This document shows positions 8,460-16,381 of a stretch of DNA of 36,926 bases, in pieces. The notes below the pieces were generated by a model, which saw nothing but the letters and a program-made list of their open reading frames with translations, made no database searches and was not told the origin of the DNA. Location of the stretch: NCBI GenBank assembly GCA_046756405.1, contig JBHHWH010000017.1, positions 1 to 36,926 of the forward strand, given 5' to 3'. The stretch comes from JBHHWH01 sp046756405. GTDB taxonomy: Bacteria > Actinomycetota > Acidimicrobiia > Spongiisociales > ZC4RG35. The translations under genes and the position numbers were made by a program. Every line of letters begins with the position of its first letter. Within the stretch, counting starts at the first letter, position 1.

Positions 8460-8731
8460 GACGGTCCCCCAACCCCTGGATCCTCGTCCCGGCCCTGGCC
8501 ATGGGGGCGCTCGCCGGGCTCATCGGATGGTTGGTGACCGAAGTGGGCTGCCGGCCCCAGGCCCGTGGAGGCTCGACGGGCTGTCCTGGGCTCGCCCTCG
8601 GAGTGGGGGTCGTCTCTGGTCTCGCCGTCACCGCAGGGACGATTCTGGTTCTCGTCCTCGTGTATCGCAGCCTCGCTGAATGGAAAGAACGACAGCAAAG
8701 GGCCGGTAGCCGGGAGGAACCGGACCGCTGA
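8456..8731 (+). CDS. Small two-helix membrane protein
   Basis: A 91-residue protein with two transmembrane segments (about residues 7-26 and 44-70) separated by a short loop containing two Cys (VGCRPQARGGSTGCPG), and a charged C-terminus. The two loop cysteines could form a disulfide if the loop is outside the cell; that is inference. The GTG start overlaps the stop of the previous gene in a GTGA. Function is unknown. It ends 16 bp before the convergent acpP gene, with no clear terminator between. Confidence 0.68.
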   Translation: MRRSPNPWILVPALAMGALAGLIGWLVTEVGCRPQARGGSTGCPGLALGVGVVSGLAVTAGTILVLVLVYRSLAEWKERQQRAGSREEPDR

Positions 8732-8747
8732 CACACCTCTCTCTGGT

Positions 8748-8993
8748 TCAGCCGTTGAGCTTGGAGTGGACCAGATCTATGGCCTGGCCGACAGTGACGA
8801 TGCTCTCGGCCTCCTCATCGGGTATTTTGATGTCGAACTCGTCCTCGAGCGCCATCAACAGCTCCACCACGCCGAGACTGTCAACATCGAGGTCCTCTTC
8901 GAAGTGGGCGTCGTCGTTGATCTTGTCGGCGTCAAGGCCGAGCTCGCTCACCAGAACCTCGGTGAGGCGCTCCGCAATCGCTTCTCTGTCCAT
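8748..8993 (-). CDS. acpP: Acyl carrier protein
   Basis: Acyl carrier protein of 81 residues, the carrier of growing acyl chains in type II fatty-acid synthesis. The 4'-phosphopantetheine attachment site is Ser39 in DLDVDSLGVVELLMALE. The length, acidity and closing helix (TVGQAIDLVHSKL) are typical. It has a strong ribosome-binding site (AAGGAG, 6 nt before the ATG), consistent with the high expression expected of ACP. It is the last gene of the fabD-fabH-fabG-acpP run, 49 bp after fabG. The condensing enzyme fabF, often next, is not downstream; the neighbouring gene is convergent. Confidence 0.95.
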   Translation of the reverse strand: MDREAIAERLTEVLVSELGLDADKINDDAHFEEDLDVDSLGVVELLMALEDEFDIKIPDEEAESIVTVGQAIDLVHSKLNG

Positions 8994-9042
8994 TTGTTTC
9001 TCCTTCTATTCAGGGTCTTTGAGGCTTCTCCGCCCCGGGAAG

Positions 9043-9792
9043 TTACAGGGATAGTCCGCCGTCGACGGTGATCACCTGGGCTGTTATATATCCGGCGTCG
9101 TCGGTAGCGAGGAAGTCCACCACTCCGGCCACCTCCTCGGGCCTTCCGAACCGACCCAGGGCGGTGGAGTGCAGCACCTCAGTCCGGACCTTCTCGCCGA
9201 GCCCTTCGGTGAGGTCGGTTTCGATGAATCCCGGGGCCACCACATTTACCGTGATCCCTCGGGATCCGACCTCCTTGGCGACGGACTTGCTGAAACCGAT
9301 GATGCCTGCCTTGGAGGCCGCATAATTGGCCTGGCCGGCGTTTCCCACCAGCCCGGCCACCGAGGCGACAGAGATCACCCGCCCCCATTTGGCCCTAAGC
9401 ATGCCTCGCAGCGCTGCCTTGGTGCACAGGTAAACTGAGCGGAGGTTGGTGGAGATCACTTCGTCGAAGTCCTCTGTCCGCATACGCAGCAGCAGGTTGT
9501 CCCGGGTGATACCAGCATTGTTGACCAGGACCTCCAACGGCCCGAAGTTCTCCACCGCGGCTTCAAGCAGCCCAGCCACCTGATCTTCGTCGGAGACATC
9601 GGCGGCCACCGCCACGGCTTCACCGCCTCGGTCGTGGATCATGTCGACAACCTCGGCCGCGGCTGCCTCGTTGCGGGCATAGTTGACGACCACGCGATGC
9701 CCTGAAGCCCCCAGACGCAGAGCGATGGCCCGGCCCAGGCCCCTGGAGGCTCCTGTCACTAGAGCGACCCGATTCCGCCCGGCCTCGTTCAC
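9043..9792 (-). CDS. fabG: 3-oxoacyl-ACP reductase
   Basis: NADPH-dependent ketoreductase of the short-chain dehydrogenase family, 249 residues; it reduces 3-oxoacyl-ACP in fatty-acid elongation. The cofactor motif is TGASRGLG (13-20), the NNAG motif is at 91-94, and the catalytic residues are Ser144 in SVASVAG, Tyr157 and Lys161 in ANYAASKAG. The C-terminal FLATDDAGYITAQVITVDGG is typical of FabG. The GTG start overlaps the fabH stop by 4 nt, indicating translational coupling. Other SDR functions cannot be excluded by sequence alone, but the position between fabH and acpP makes FabG by far the best call. Confidence 0.94.
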   Translation of the reverse strand: MNEAGRNRVALVTGASRGLGRAIALRLGASGHRVVVNYARNEAAAAEVVDMIHDRGGEAVAVAADVSDEDQVAGLLEAAVENFGPLEVLVNNAGITRDNLLLRMRTEDFDEVISTNLRSVYLCTKAALRGMLRAKWGRVISVASVAGLVGNAGQANYAASKAGIIGFSKSVAKEVGSRGITVNVVAPGFIETDLTEGLGEKVRTEVLHSTALGRFGRPEEVAGVVDFLATDDAGYITAQVITVDGGLSL

Positions 9793-10874
9793 GTGAGCTT
9801 CTCAGGCAGCCCGTAGAAGTCGAAGTTGGGCTGGAGCAGTTCCATAGTGGTGAGATCGGTCGGAGGCAGCTCCGCGTCGCTCTCACCTAGGGGCGTCACC
9901 CGACTCCCCCATCGCAGGACCGCCGAAGCCCAGGTGAGGCCGGCTCCGAAGGCCGCTAAGACGACGATACTCCCCGGTGAGATCCTCCCGTCTTCAACCG
10001 CTTCGGTGAGCGCCACCGGGATGGTCGCCGAGGAGGTGTTCCCGTAGGAGTGGATGTTGACGTAGACCTTCGAGGAGTCGATTCCCAGCCGGCGGGCCGT
10101 GGCGTCGATGATTCTCACGTTGGCCTGGTGCGGTATCAGCAGGTCCACGTCCTCTAAGCCCAGACCCGCCTTTTCCAGTGACTTGGCTGCAGACTCGCCC
10201 ATCTTGGTGACGGCCCGGCGGAAGACCTCCTGTCCCTCCATGTTGATGGCGCACATCGAAGGCGGCACCGGCTCATGGTTTCCGTAGGTTCCGTCGACGG
10301 GAACTTCGAGGATGTGAGCCACCGAACCGTCGATGCCGAGGTCGGAGGCGAGCAGCCCCACAGGCTCGTCCGTAGCCTCCAGGATCACCGCACCGGCACC
10401 GTCGCCAAAGAGAACACAGGTGGTGCGGTCGGTGAAGTCGGTGACATGGTGGAGCTTCTCTGTTCCGATGAGGAGCACCGTCTCGTGGTCACCAGTACGG
10501 ATCATATTGGCCCCTACCACCAGCCCGTAGACGAAACCCGAGCAAGCGGCGTTGAGGTCCATGGCGGCGGCGTTCCAGGCCTCCAGCTTCCCCTGAACCT
10601 TGGAGGCGGTGGAGGGGATGATCGAGTCGCCGCTACAGGTGGCGACCAGGATCAGGTCCACGTCCTCAGGCCCTTTCCCCGCCGCGGCCAGCGCCCGTAG
10701 CCCGGCCACCACAGCCATATCAGAGGCCTCCACGTGGCTTATGCGCCGTTCCTTGATCCCGGTGCGGGTGGTGATCCACTCGTCGGAGGTGTCCACGAGT
10801 TGTTCCAGGTCGTGGTTGGTGAGCACATTGGGGGGCATGCACTTGCCCCAACCAGTTATCTCGGCGTTACGCAT
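9789..10874 (-). CDS. fabH: 3-oxoacyl-ACP synthase III (KAS III)
   Basis: Initiating condensing enzyme of type II fatty-acid synthesis, 361 residues; it joins acyl-CoA with malonyl-ACP. The thiolase-fold catalytic triad is Cys111 (LNAACSGFVYG), His249 (IPHQANVRI) and Asn279 (HSYGNTSSATIP). The normal KAS III end, AAFGAGLTWASAVLRW, is reached near residue 322. About 39 further residues follow, ending FDFYGLPEKLT, which is longer than the ~317-residue E. coli enzyme. AGGAG 6 nt before the ATG supports the start. It lies 14 bp after fabD and overlaps fabG by 4 nt. Confidence 0.94.
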   Translation of the reverse strand: MRNAEITGWGKCMPPNVLTNHDLEQLVDTSDEWITTRTGIKERRISHVEASDMAVVAGLRALAAAGKGPEDVDLILVATCSGDSIIPSTASKVQGKLEAWNAAAMDLNAACSGFVYGLVVGANMIRTGDHETVLLIGTEKLHHVTDFTDRTTCVLFGDGAGAVILEATDEPVGLLASDLGIDGSVAHILEVPVDGTYGNHEPVPPSMCAINMEGQEVFRRAVTKMGESAAKSLEKAGLGLEDVDLLIPHQANVRIIDATARRLGIDSSKVYVNIHSYGNTSSATIPVALTEAVEDGRISPGSIVVLAAFGAGLTWASAVLRWGSRVTPLGESDAELPPTDLTTMELLQPNFDFYGLPEKLT

Positions 10875-10888
10875 CTATCACTCCTGAG

Positions 10889-11824
10889 TCAGGCCATGGT
10901 ACCCATGGCTTCCAAGGCGGAAGGGATGTCGTCGGGCTGGGAAACCGCTACCACCTGGGAGCCGGGAAGGGTACGACGTACCATTCCAGCGGTCACATCC
11001 CCTGGACCGACGTGAACGAACAACTCCACGCCTTGCTCTGCCATGTGAACCAGGCTGTCGGAGAACCGGACCGGAGACACCACCTGACGGGCCAGCATCT
11101 CGCCGATCGCCTCGGCACGGTGGGGACGAGCGGTGGTGTTCGACCACACGGGAAACGACGGTTCTGCCAGCTCCACTTCGGCAAGGGCTGCGGCGACCTC
11201 GGCGGCGGCGGGCTCCATGAACTTCGAGTGGAAGGCGCCTGCGACCTTGAGAGGAATGGCGCGACGCACCCCCAGTTCCCGGCCATGTTCCACCACCCAT
11301 GCGATGTCGTCTGCACCTCCGGAGACCACCACCTGGCCTGGAGCGTTGATGTTGGCAACCTCCAGGGCACCGCCTTCAGAACGCCTCCGGGCCGCGATCT
11401 CCTCCACTAGATCCTCGTCGGCTCCAATGAGAGCTGCCATCCCCGAAGGAGCCAGGTCGGCGGCCCGGGCCATGGCTTCGCCCCGGCGGGCCACCAGCCT
11501 CAGGGCGGTGTCGTAGTCGAAGACGTCCGCCGCGGCTAGCGCCGTGTATTCGCCCAGCGAGTGTCCCGCGGCAGCCGCCGGTGGGCTATGGGCCTGTTCC
11601 GCCAGCATTTCCCAGAGGACATAGGAGAGGGCGAATAGTGCTGGCTGAGCATGCTCGGTTCGGGTGAGTTCCTCTTCGGGCCCCTCAAGACAGAGACTCC
11701 TCAGCGACCAGCCGAGGATGGCCTCGGCCCTTTCGCCCAGCAGATCGGAGCGGGCCTCGAACAACTCCGCCCCCATGCCCACGAACTGGCTGCCCTGACC
11801 GGGAAAGAGAGCCGCGTACTTCAT
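10889..11824 (-). CDS. fabD: Malonyl-CoA:ACP transacylase
   Basis: Loads malonyl groups from CoA onto acyl carrier protein, the entry reaction for elongation. With the ATG at 11824 the product has 311 residues, the usual size. The N-terminal AALFPGQGSQFVGMG is diagnostic. The nucleophile is Ser89 in AAGHSLGEYTAL and the catalytic His199 is in GAFHSKFM. The frame is open a further 34 codons upstream, but those residues are Arg-rich and unlike the family, so I reject the longer start. It is the first of four fab genes and follows threonine aldolase by 32 bp. Confidence 0.94.
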   Translation of the reverse strand: MKYAALFPGQGSQFVGMGAELFEARSDLLGERAEAILGWSLRSLCLEGPEEELTRTEHAQPALFALSYVLWEMLAEQAHSPPAAAAGHSLGEYTALAAADVFDYDTALRLVARRGEAMARAADLAPSGMAALIGADEDLVEEIAARRRSEGGALEVANINAPGQVVVSGGADDIAWVVEHGRELGVRRAIPLKVAGAFHSKFMEPAAAEVAAALAEVELAEPSFPVWSNTTARPHRAEAIGEMLARQVVSPVRFSDSLVHMAEQGVELFVHVGPGDVTAGMVRRTLPGSQVVAVSQPDDIPSALEAMGTMA

Positions 11825-11856
11825 TGTCGTCTCGGACCCTTCACCACAGCATCGGG

Positions 11857-12882
11857 TTACGACAACGCCTTGAAAAGCCGGTCTACGTCGGCGGCGTCGA
11901 CGTCGCGATGGGTGACCAGACGCCAAGCCGTCCCGAAGGGAGGGTTGGCCTTTATGCCACCGGCGTCGAAGCGGCCGGCTACCTCAGACCAGGGCATGCC
12001 CACCTTGGGGAAGTCCAGCACCAGGATGTTCGTCTCCACCTTCGACACGTCGATGGCGTCGGGGAACAGCTCGGCCAGCCCCTCGGCGAGGCGTTTCGCC
12101 AGCAGATGGTCTTCGACGAGCCGGTCGCGGTCGGCCAGGGCCACCCGGGCAGCGGCGGCGATCACTCCGACCTGGCGCATGGTGCCCCCCAACCGTCGTC
12201 GCAGATAGCGGATCTCGGTGACGACCTCCTCGCTACCACAGATGATCGAGCCCACGGGGGCGCCCAGGCCTTTGGAGAAGCAGAACTGGATCGTGTCGGC
12301 CGTCGCCGCGAACCTGTCGGCAGGCACCCCCGTGGCGGCAACTGCGTTGAAGATGCGCGCTCCGTCGAGGTGTATGGCGAGCCCATGTTCCCTGGCCTCC
12401 GCCGAGGTGGCCTCCATCAACTCGATGGGGATGACCCGCCCTCCGCTCATGTTGTGGGTGTTCTCCCAGACCATGAGTCCGATCCGGGGAAAGAACCCGA
12501 CCATCGCCATGGCGGCTTCGACGTCTTGGGGAGTGATGCGACCGCCTTCACCCGCGACGGTGCGAAAGCCCACACCCGCCAGGGCCTGGGGCGCCCCGGC
12601 CTCGATGGAACGGACGTGGCTGGACTCGTGCGCCAGCACCTCTTCGCCGGGGTGGGTGTGGTAGAGGATGGCTAGCTCGTTTCCCATCGTGCCCGAAGGA
12701 ACGAAGATCGCTGCCTCCTTGCCTGTGATCTCGGCTGCCTCCTCTTCGAGGGCGATGACCGTGGGGTCGTCTCGGTAGACGTCGTCTCCGACAGCAGCAT
12801 CGGCCATGGCGCGGATCATCGCCTCGGTGGGGCGGGTGACAGTGTCAGAGCGAAAGTCGGCTACGCCGTCGGGAAAAGCCAT
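11857..12882 (-). CDS. ltaE: Low-specificity L-threonine aldolase
   Basis: PLP-dependent aldolase of 341 residues that splits L-threonine/allo-threonine to glycine and acetaldehyde. The N-terminal FRSDTVTRPTEAM is the family signature. The PLP-binding segment contains VPSGTMGNELAI (61-72), the Asp of HLDGARIFNA (about residue 173) and the Schiff-base lysine Lys204 in CFSKGLGAPVGS. It lies between an aminotransferase gene (19 bp upstream) and fabD (32 bp downstream) on the same strand. Co-transcription with the fab genes is likely but the metabolic link is not obvious. A TATACG 8 nt upstream of the ATG suggests its own start. Confidence 0.93.
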   Translation of the reverse strand: MAFPDGVADFRSDTVTRPTEAMIRAMADAAVGDDVYRDDPTVIALEEEAAEITGKEAAIFVPSGTMGNELAILYHTHPGEEVLAHESSHVRSIEAGAPQALAGVGFRTVAGEGGRITPQDVEAAMAMVGFFPRIGLMVWENTHNMSGGRVIPIELMEATSAEAREHGLAIHLDGARIFNAVAATGVPADRFAATADTIQFCFSKGLGAPVGSIICGSEEVVTEIRYLRRRLGGTMRQVGVIAAAARVALADRDRLVEDHLLAKRLAEGLAELFPDAIDVSKVETNILVLDFPKVGMPWSEVAGRFDAGGIKANPPFGTAWRLVTHRDVDAADVDRLFKALS

Positions 12883-12890
12883 GGGCGCAT

Positions 12891-12896
12891 CGTATA
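12891..12896 (-). promoter_or_regulatory. Candidate -10 box of ltaE/fab operon
   Basis: TATACG on the minus strand, 8 nt before the ltaE ATG. It matches TATAAT at four positions and its distance would give a leaderless or nearly leaderless mRNA serving ltaE-fabD-fabH-fabG-acpP. It sits in the 19-bp gap after the aminotransferase gene. Confidence 0.35.
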
Positions 12897-12901
12897 GCCC
12901 C

Positions 12902-14074
12902 TCAGAGGCGGGTAAGGCTGGCAGCGATCCGTTCTACAGCCTCGAGGATCCGAGCTTCGTCCTCCACGAGGGCGAAGCGCACGAACCCTTCGCCCGACTC
13001 ACCGAAGCCGGATCCGGGGCTGACGGCGACCCCAGCTTCCTCCAGCAAGTGGATGGAAAAGGCAAGGGAGCCGTTCTCGGCGTAGGGTCCCGGGATCTGG
13101 GCCCAGACAAACATCGTCCCGGCGGGCTTGTCCATCTTCCAACCCGCTTCGTTCAGCCCGCCCACGAGGGCGTCGCGCCGAGCCCGGTAGGTGTCGTTGA
13201 CTTGAGCAACGAAGTCGTCGCCAGAGGCCAGGGCTTCCGCGGCGGCGAGTTGGATCGGCTGGAAGGTCCCGTAGTCGAGGTATGACTTCAGCTTCGCCAG
13301 CGCGGCCACGACTTCTGAGTTGCCCACCAGGAAGCCGACCCTCCATCCGGCCATCGAATGCCCCTTGGTGAGGGAGTAGAGCTCCACCGCGACCTCCTTG
13401 GCCCCGGGCACTTCGAGTATCGACGGAGGCCGGTACCCATCGAAGGCAACATCGGCATAGGCGAAGTCGTGTACGACCACCACGTCGTGGACCCGGGCGA
13501 AGTCGATGAGCCTGGCGAAGAAGTCGAGGTCTACGGTCTTAGTGGTGGGATTGTGGGGGAAGCTGACGATTATCACCCGTGGCCGAGGCCAGGAGTCGAG
13601 GAACATCCGGTTGACCACCTCGAAGTAGTCCTCTTCGGAACTTATCGGCGCCCGGCGAACCTCGGCACCGGCGATGATCGGGGCATAGATATGGATCGGA
13701 TAGGAGGGCTCGGGGACAATCGCCACGTCTCCGGGCTGGACCAGAACCCACATCAGATGGGAGAGGCCCTCCTTGGCACCGATGGTGTTCAGGACTTCGG
13801 TCTCCGGGTCCAGTTTCACTCCGAACCTTCGCTCGTAGCGGTCGGAGAGGGCGGTGCGAAGTTGGTGGATCCCCCGGGACACCGAGTAACGGTGGTTCGA
13901 AGGCTGACGTGCGGCCTTCACCAGGGTCTCCACGGCAGTCTCCGGGGAGGGGAGGTCGGGGTTACCGAACCCGAAGTCGATAACGTCCACTCCGGAGCGT
14001 CTCACCTCAGCTTTTCGCCGGTTCACTTCGGCGAAGGCATACGGTGGCAGCATCCCGATCCTCCGAAAGTCCAT
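12902..14074 (-). CDS. Class I/II aminotransferase (AlaC-like)
   Basis: PLP-dependent fold-type I aminotransferase of 390 residues. The opening RRIGMLPPYAFAEVNRRKAE and DFGFGNPDLPSP are typical of the AlaC/alanine-glutamate transaminase branch, with LL-diaminopimelate aminotransferase as the nearest alternative. Key residues: Asn175 (FPHNPTTK), Tyr206 (DFAYADV), Schiff-base Lys237 in SLTKGHSMAGWRVGF, and Arg245. I chose the ATG at 14074 because homologues begin there; a TTG at 14107 would add 11 atypical residues. It lies 56 bp after the YkvA-type gene and 19 bp before ltaE. It probably makes alanine or glutamate from pyruvate/2-oxoglutarate, but substrate is inferred. Confidence 0.9.
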   Translation of the reverse strand: MDFRRIGMLPPYAFAEVNRRKAEVRRSGVDVIDFGFGNPDLPSPETAVETLVKAARQPSNHRYSVSRGIHQLRTALSDRYERRFGVKLDPETEVLNTIGAKEGLSHLMWVLVQPGDVAIVPEPSYPIHIYAPIIAGAEVRRAPISSEEDYFEVVNRMFLDSWPRPRVIIVSFPHNPTTKTVDLDFFARLIDFARVHDVVVVHDFAYADVAFDGYRPPSILEVPGAKEVAVELYSLTKGHSMAGWRVGFLVGNSEVVAALAKLKSYLDYGTFQPIQLAAAEALASGDDFVAQVNDTYRARRDALVGGLNEAGWKMDKPAGTMFVWAQIPGPYAENGSLAFSIHLLEEAGVAVSPGSGFGESGEGFVRFALVEDEARILEAVERIAASLTRL

Positions 14075-14130
14075 AGCGACGGACAAGCTAGCGGTCCCTG
14101 GATTCAACCAACCGGATTTGCAGATCGGGT

Positions 14131-14550
14131 TCAGCCGGAGATGCGGTCGACCAGCGCGGTGATCCGCCGCGGAAGCACCGAGCGGGAGAGACCCAGAAGA
14201 TCCTGGATCAGGTCGAGGATATCGCCTGGGCCGTCCCAGTGCTCGCGAACCAGGTCAGGGCCAGCGCGGTGGATCAGGGACTCGAGGGCAAGCATGACCA
14301 GGAGCACATCGTCGGCCCAACCCACGACCGGGATGCTCTCGGGGAGTAGGTCTATGGGACTGGCGACATAAGCAGCAGCAAGTCCCAATGTGAGCTTGGC
14401 GCGGCGTGGAACCCGGGTATCCCGCAGCAGGCGGCCAATGAGCTTGATGAGGCTAGGGAAGGTGTTCCACGCTTCTCTCATCTCCAACCGGGAGCCCGTC
14501 GCTGCTCCCTCGGGTGGGATTACGCCGTCAGGGGTGACTCGCTGGGTCAT
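14131..14550 (-). CDS. YkvA/DUF1232 family membrane protein
   Basis: A 139-residue protein whose second half is a DUF1232 domain: RRAKLTLGLAAAYVASPIDL then LPESIPVVGWADDVLLVML. The hydrophobic hairpin is characteristic of this widespread small family of unknown biochemical function. The ATG overlaps the stop of the 62-aa gene upstream by 4 nt (ATGA), and that gene overlaps arsA in the same way. The three are thus almost certainly translated together, which links the protein to the ArsA-type ATPase, although no mechanism can be read from the sequence. Confidence 0.85.
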   Translation of the reverse strand: MTQRVTPDGVIPPEGAATGSRLEMREAWNTFPSLIKLIGRLLRDTRVPRRAKLTLGLAAAYVASPIDLLPESIPVVGWADDVLLVMLALESLIHRAGPDLVREHWDGPGDILDLIQDLLGLSRSVLPRRITALVDRISG

Positions 14551-14735
14551 TCGATCTCGATCTTCTCCCGAAGCGAGCCGTCGTCTCGCTCAGTGCCGTC
14601 TTCGCCGATCGACCCTATCTCCTCTATTACTGCTTCGACCGCCTTCAGGCTCTCCACAAGGGCCTGCATCAGGTGGTAGGCGGCCCTCTTACCTGCCCGG
14701 ATTACCGCCTCTCTAGCGGGGTGAGCCTCGGTCAT
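14547..14735 (-). CDS. 62-residue helical protein between arsA and ykvA-like genes
   Basis: Small protein with one amphipathic, Ala/Glu-rich helical stretch (REAVIRAGKRAAYHLMQALV) and an acidic tail ending DGSLREKIEIE. There is no membrane segment and no known motif. Both ends overlap neighbouring genes by 4 nt in ATGA-type junctions, strong evidence that it is translated and coupled to the ArsA ATPase and the DUF1232 protein. A small partner or adaptor for one of them is possible but speculative. Confidence 0.72.
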   Translation of the reverse strand: MTEAHPAREAVIRAGKRAAYHLMQALVESLKAVEAVIEEIGSIGEDGTERDDGSLREKIEIE

Positions 14736-15910
14736 GGGCTCGCCTCGGGGTCACCGAAGGAGACCTGGAGGGTTCCCCCTTCGAGGCGGGCCCGGGTCAC
14801 CTCACGCCGGTGAAGGGCATCGGGGAGGATGAACGACCGCCGGTAGGGGCCCACCCTTATGAACAGCTCATGTCCGTGGCGGTAGACGTCCAGGTCGGAT
14901 TTGTCCACGAAGGGGACGTCGAGCTCCATGGTCACCCCAGCTTGGCTCTCCACGATGCGGAACGGGCTCCGCGCGGCGAAATCTCGCACCGGGTCCCGGT
15001 CCCGGTATAACTCAGAGGCCATCAGGCGCAGTCGATCCACTCCCACCATCTCATCGTCGAAGAGTCGGAGCCGGAGCCGGCGAACCTCAGCAAAGGCCTC
15101 GTCGACGACGTCGAGGTGGCCCTTCTGGATGGCACGCCAGCGCTCGAAGTAGGGGTCGGAGATCATGTCAGGAAGCACCCGGTTGACCACCACTGCGTCA
15201 ACCCCGTACCCGAAGAGTCCCAGGTAGCTGTAGGTCCTACGAGCCTCATCGATCACCATCTTCTCGGGATTGACCACCAGCCGGGCGGTGGTGACGTCGG
15301 GACGATACATCAGGTCACGCACTTCTTCGATCCCGGTGAACACCGACTGAGCTGCCACGAAGACCTCGTCTTCGGGCACGGGAAGGTCAGTTAGCCTGGT
15401 CAGCAACGGACGGGCGGCTTTCATCAGGCGACGCTCGGTGGGCATCACTTTCTCGAAGTACCACGAAAGAACTTCAGGAAGGGAGAGCAGTCGAAGGGTC
15501 TCGGCTGTAGGGGCGCAGTCCACCACCAAGACATCGAACTCACCGGAACGGGCGTGACGGTTGACCTCCAGGAGGGCGAACAGCTCGTCCATTCCGGGGA
15601 ACACCAGAAACTCCTCGGCTTCAATCCCGGCCGCCCCTCCCCAATCGAGCACTTCCATGAGCTGGCGTCGGATCGCCCCCCAGTACCGGTCTAGCTGACG
15701 CTGAGTGTCGATCTGCTGACCCTGGAGGCCATCGGCAACAGGAGTGGGATCCGTGCCCAGCCTCATGGCCAGAGCATCGGCCAGGGAGTGGGCAGGGTCG
15801 GTGGAAGTGACCAGGGTTCTGTAGCCCGCGTCGGCTGCGGCGAGGGCGGTGGCCGCAGCCACGGTGGTCTTTCCCACTCCTCCCTTGCCGGTGACCAGGA
15901 CTATGCGCAT
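14732..15910 (-). CDS. ArsA/GET3-type ATPase
   Basis: SIMIBI-class ATPase of 392 residues. The deviant Walker A is GKGGVGKTTVAAA (8-20), with switch words STDPAHSLADAL (36-47) and VVDCAPTAETLRLLSLPE around residue 130. The last ~80 residues (HELFIRVGPYRRSFILPDAL) form an HSP20/alpha-crystallin-like beta domain found in many bacterial ArsA homologues. No arsenite-binding Cys triad and no arsB or arsR are present, so arsenic export is unlikely. A role in handling membrane-protein or lipid-like clients, as in GET3, is only an analogy. It lies 3 bp downstream of an SRPBCC gene and overlaps the 62-aa gene by 4 nt. Confidence 0.9.
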   Translation of the reverse strand: MRIVLVTGKGGVGKTTVAAATALAAADAGYRTLVTSTDPAHSLADALAMRLGTDPTPVADGLQGQQIDTQRQLDRYWGAIRRQLMEVLDWGGAAGIEAEEFLVFPGMDELFALLEVNRHARSGEFDVLVVDCAPTAETLRLLSLPEVLSWYFEKVMPTERRLMKAARPLLTRLTDLPVPEDEVFVAAQSVFTGIEEVRDLMYRPDVTTARLVVNPEKMVIDEARRTYSYLGLFGYGVDAVVVNRVLPDMISDPYFERWRAIQKGHLDVVDEAFAEVRRLRLRLFDDEMVGVDRLRLMASELYRDRDPVRDFAARSPFRIVESQAGVTMELDVPFVDKSDLDVYRHGHELFIRVGPYRRSFILPDALHRREVTRARLEGGTLQVSFGDPEASP

Positions 15911-15913
15911 GGT

Positions 15914-16351
15914 TCAGCTCACTTCGGTAACACGCTTACGGAGACCGCGGAGGGCAGTGGTGATGATCTGCTTCTCTGCCTGCCGGCGGAGGAAACCAGG
16001 GATGGTGAAGTTCGGTTCCACACTGAGGGCATAGACCACCTCAGTAGCACCATTCACCGGAGTGAACTGATAGGACCCATGGAGCGACTTCACATCCTCG
16101 CTCTCCTCCGCTTCCCAGCTCAATACATGGGGGCGGTCGTGGGTGTAGCGCAGCACGTATTCGATCTCTTTGATGAAGCCTTCCACCACGAAGCGTGCCC
16201 GTAACACCCGGCCCTCGTCGTCGGCCTCCAGTACTTCGACCTCCCGTACCCCGGTGGCCCACTCTGGATAGGAGGCGACGTCGGCGGCAACGTCATAGAG
16301 GGCCTCGGGCGAGGCATCGATTTCCAATGTCGAGAAGGTTCCTTCGCTCAT
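15914..16351 (-). CDS. SRPBCC (START-like) family protein
   Basis: A 145-residue protein of the polyketide cyclase/dehydrase-like SRPBCC fold, which binds hydrophobic ligands in a deep pocket. The opening STLEIDASPEALYDVAADVA and ASYPEWATGVREVEVLEADD, and the closing amphipathic helix FLRRQAEKQIITTALRGLRK, are typical of the COQ10/cyclase-like branch. It is immediately upstream of the ArsA ATPase (3-bp gap), a pairing I recall from other actinobacteria. A lipid- or isoprenoid-carrying function is inferred, not shown. Confidence 0.87.
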   Translation of the reverse strand: MSEGTFSTLEIDASPEALYDVAADVASYPEWATGVREVEVLEADDEGRVLRARFVVEGFIKEIEYVLRYTHDRPHVLSWEAEESEDVKSLHGSYQFTPVNGATEVVYALSVEPNFTIPGFLRRQAEKQIITTALRGLRKRVTEVS

Positions 16352-16381
16352 GATCCCGGTATGTAACTGGCCAGTCCGAGG

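Noticed and set aside
11824..12675. 283-codon plus-strand open frame
   Set aside because: Antisense to threonine aldolase, typical high-GC shadow.
13358..14371. 337-codon plus-strand open frame
   Set aside because: Antisense to the aminotransferase gene, no domain and atypical composition.
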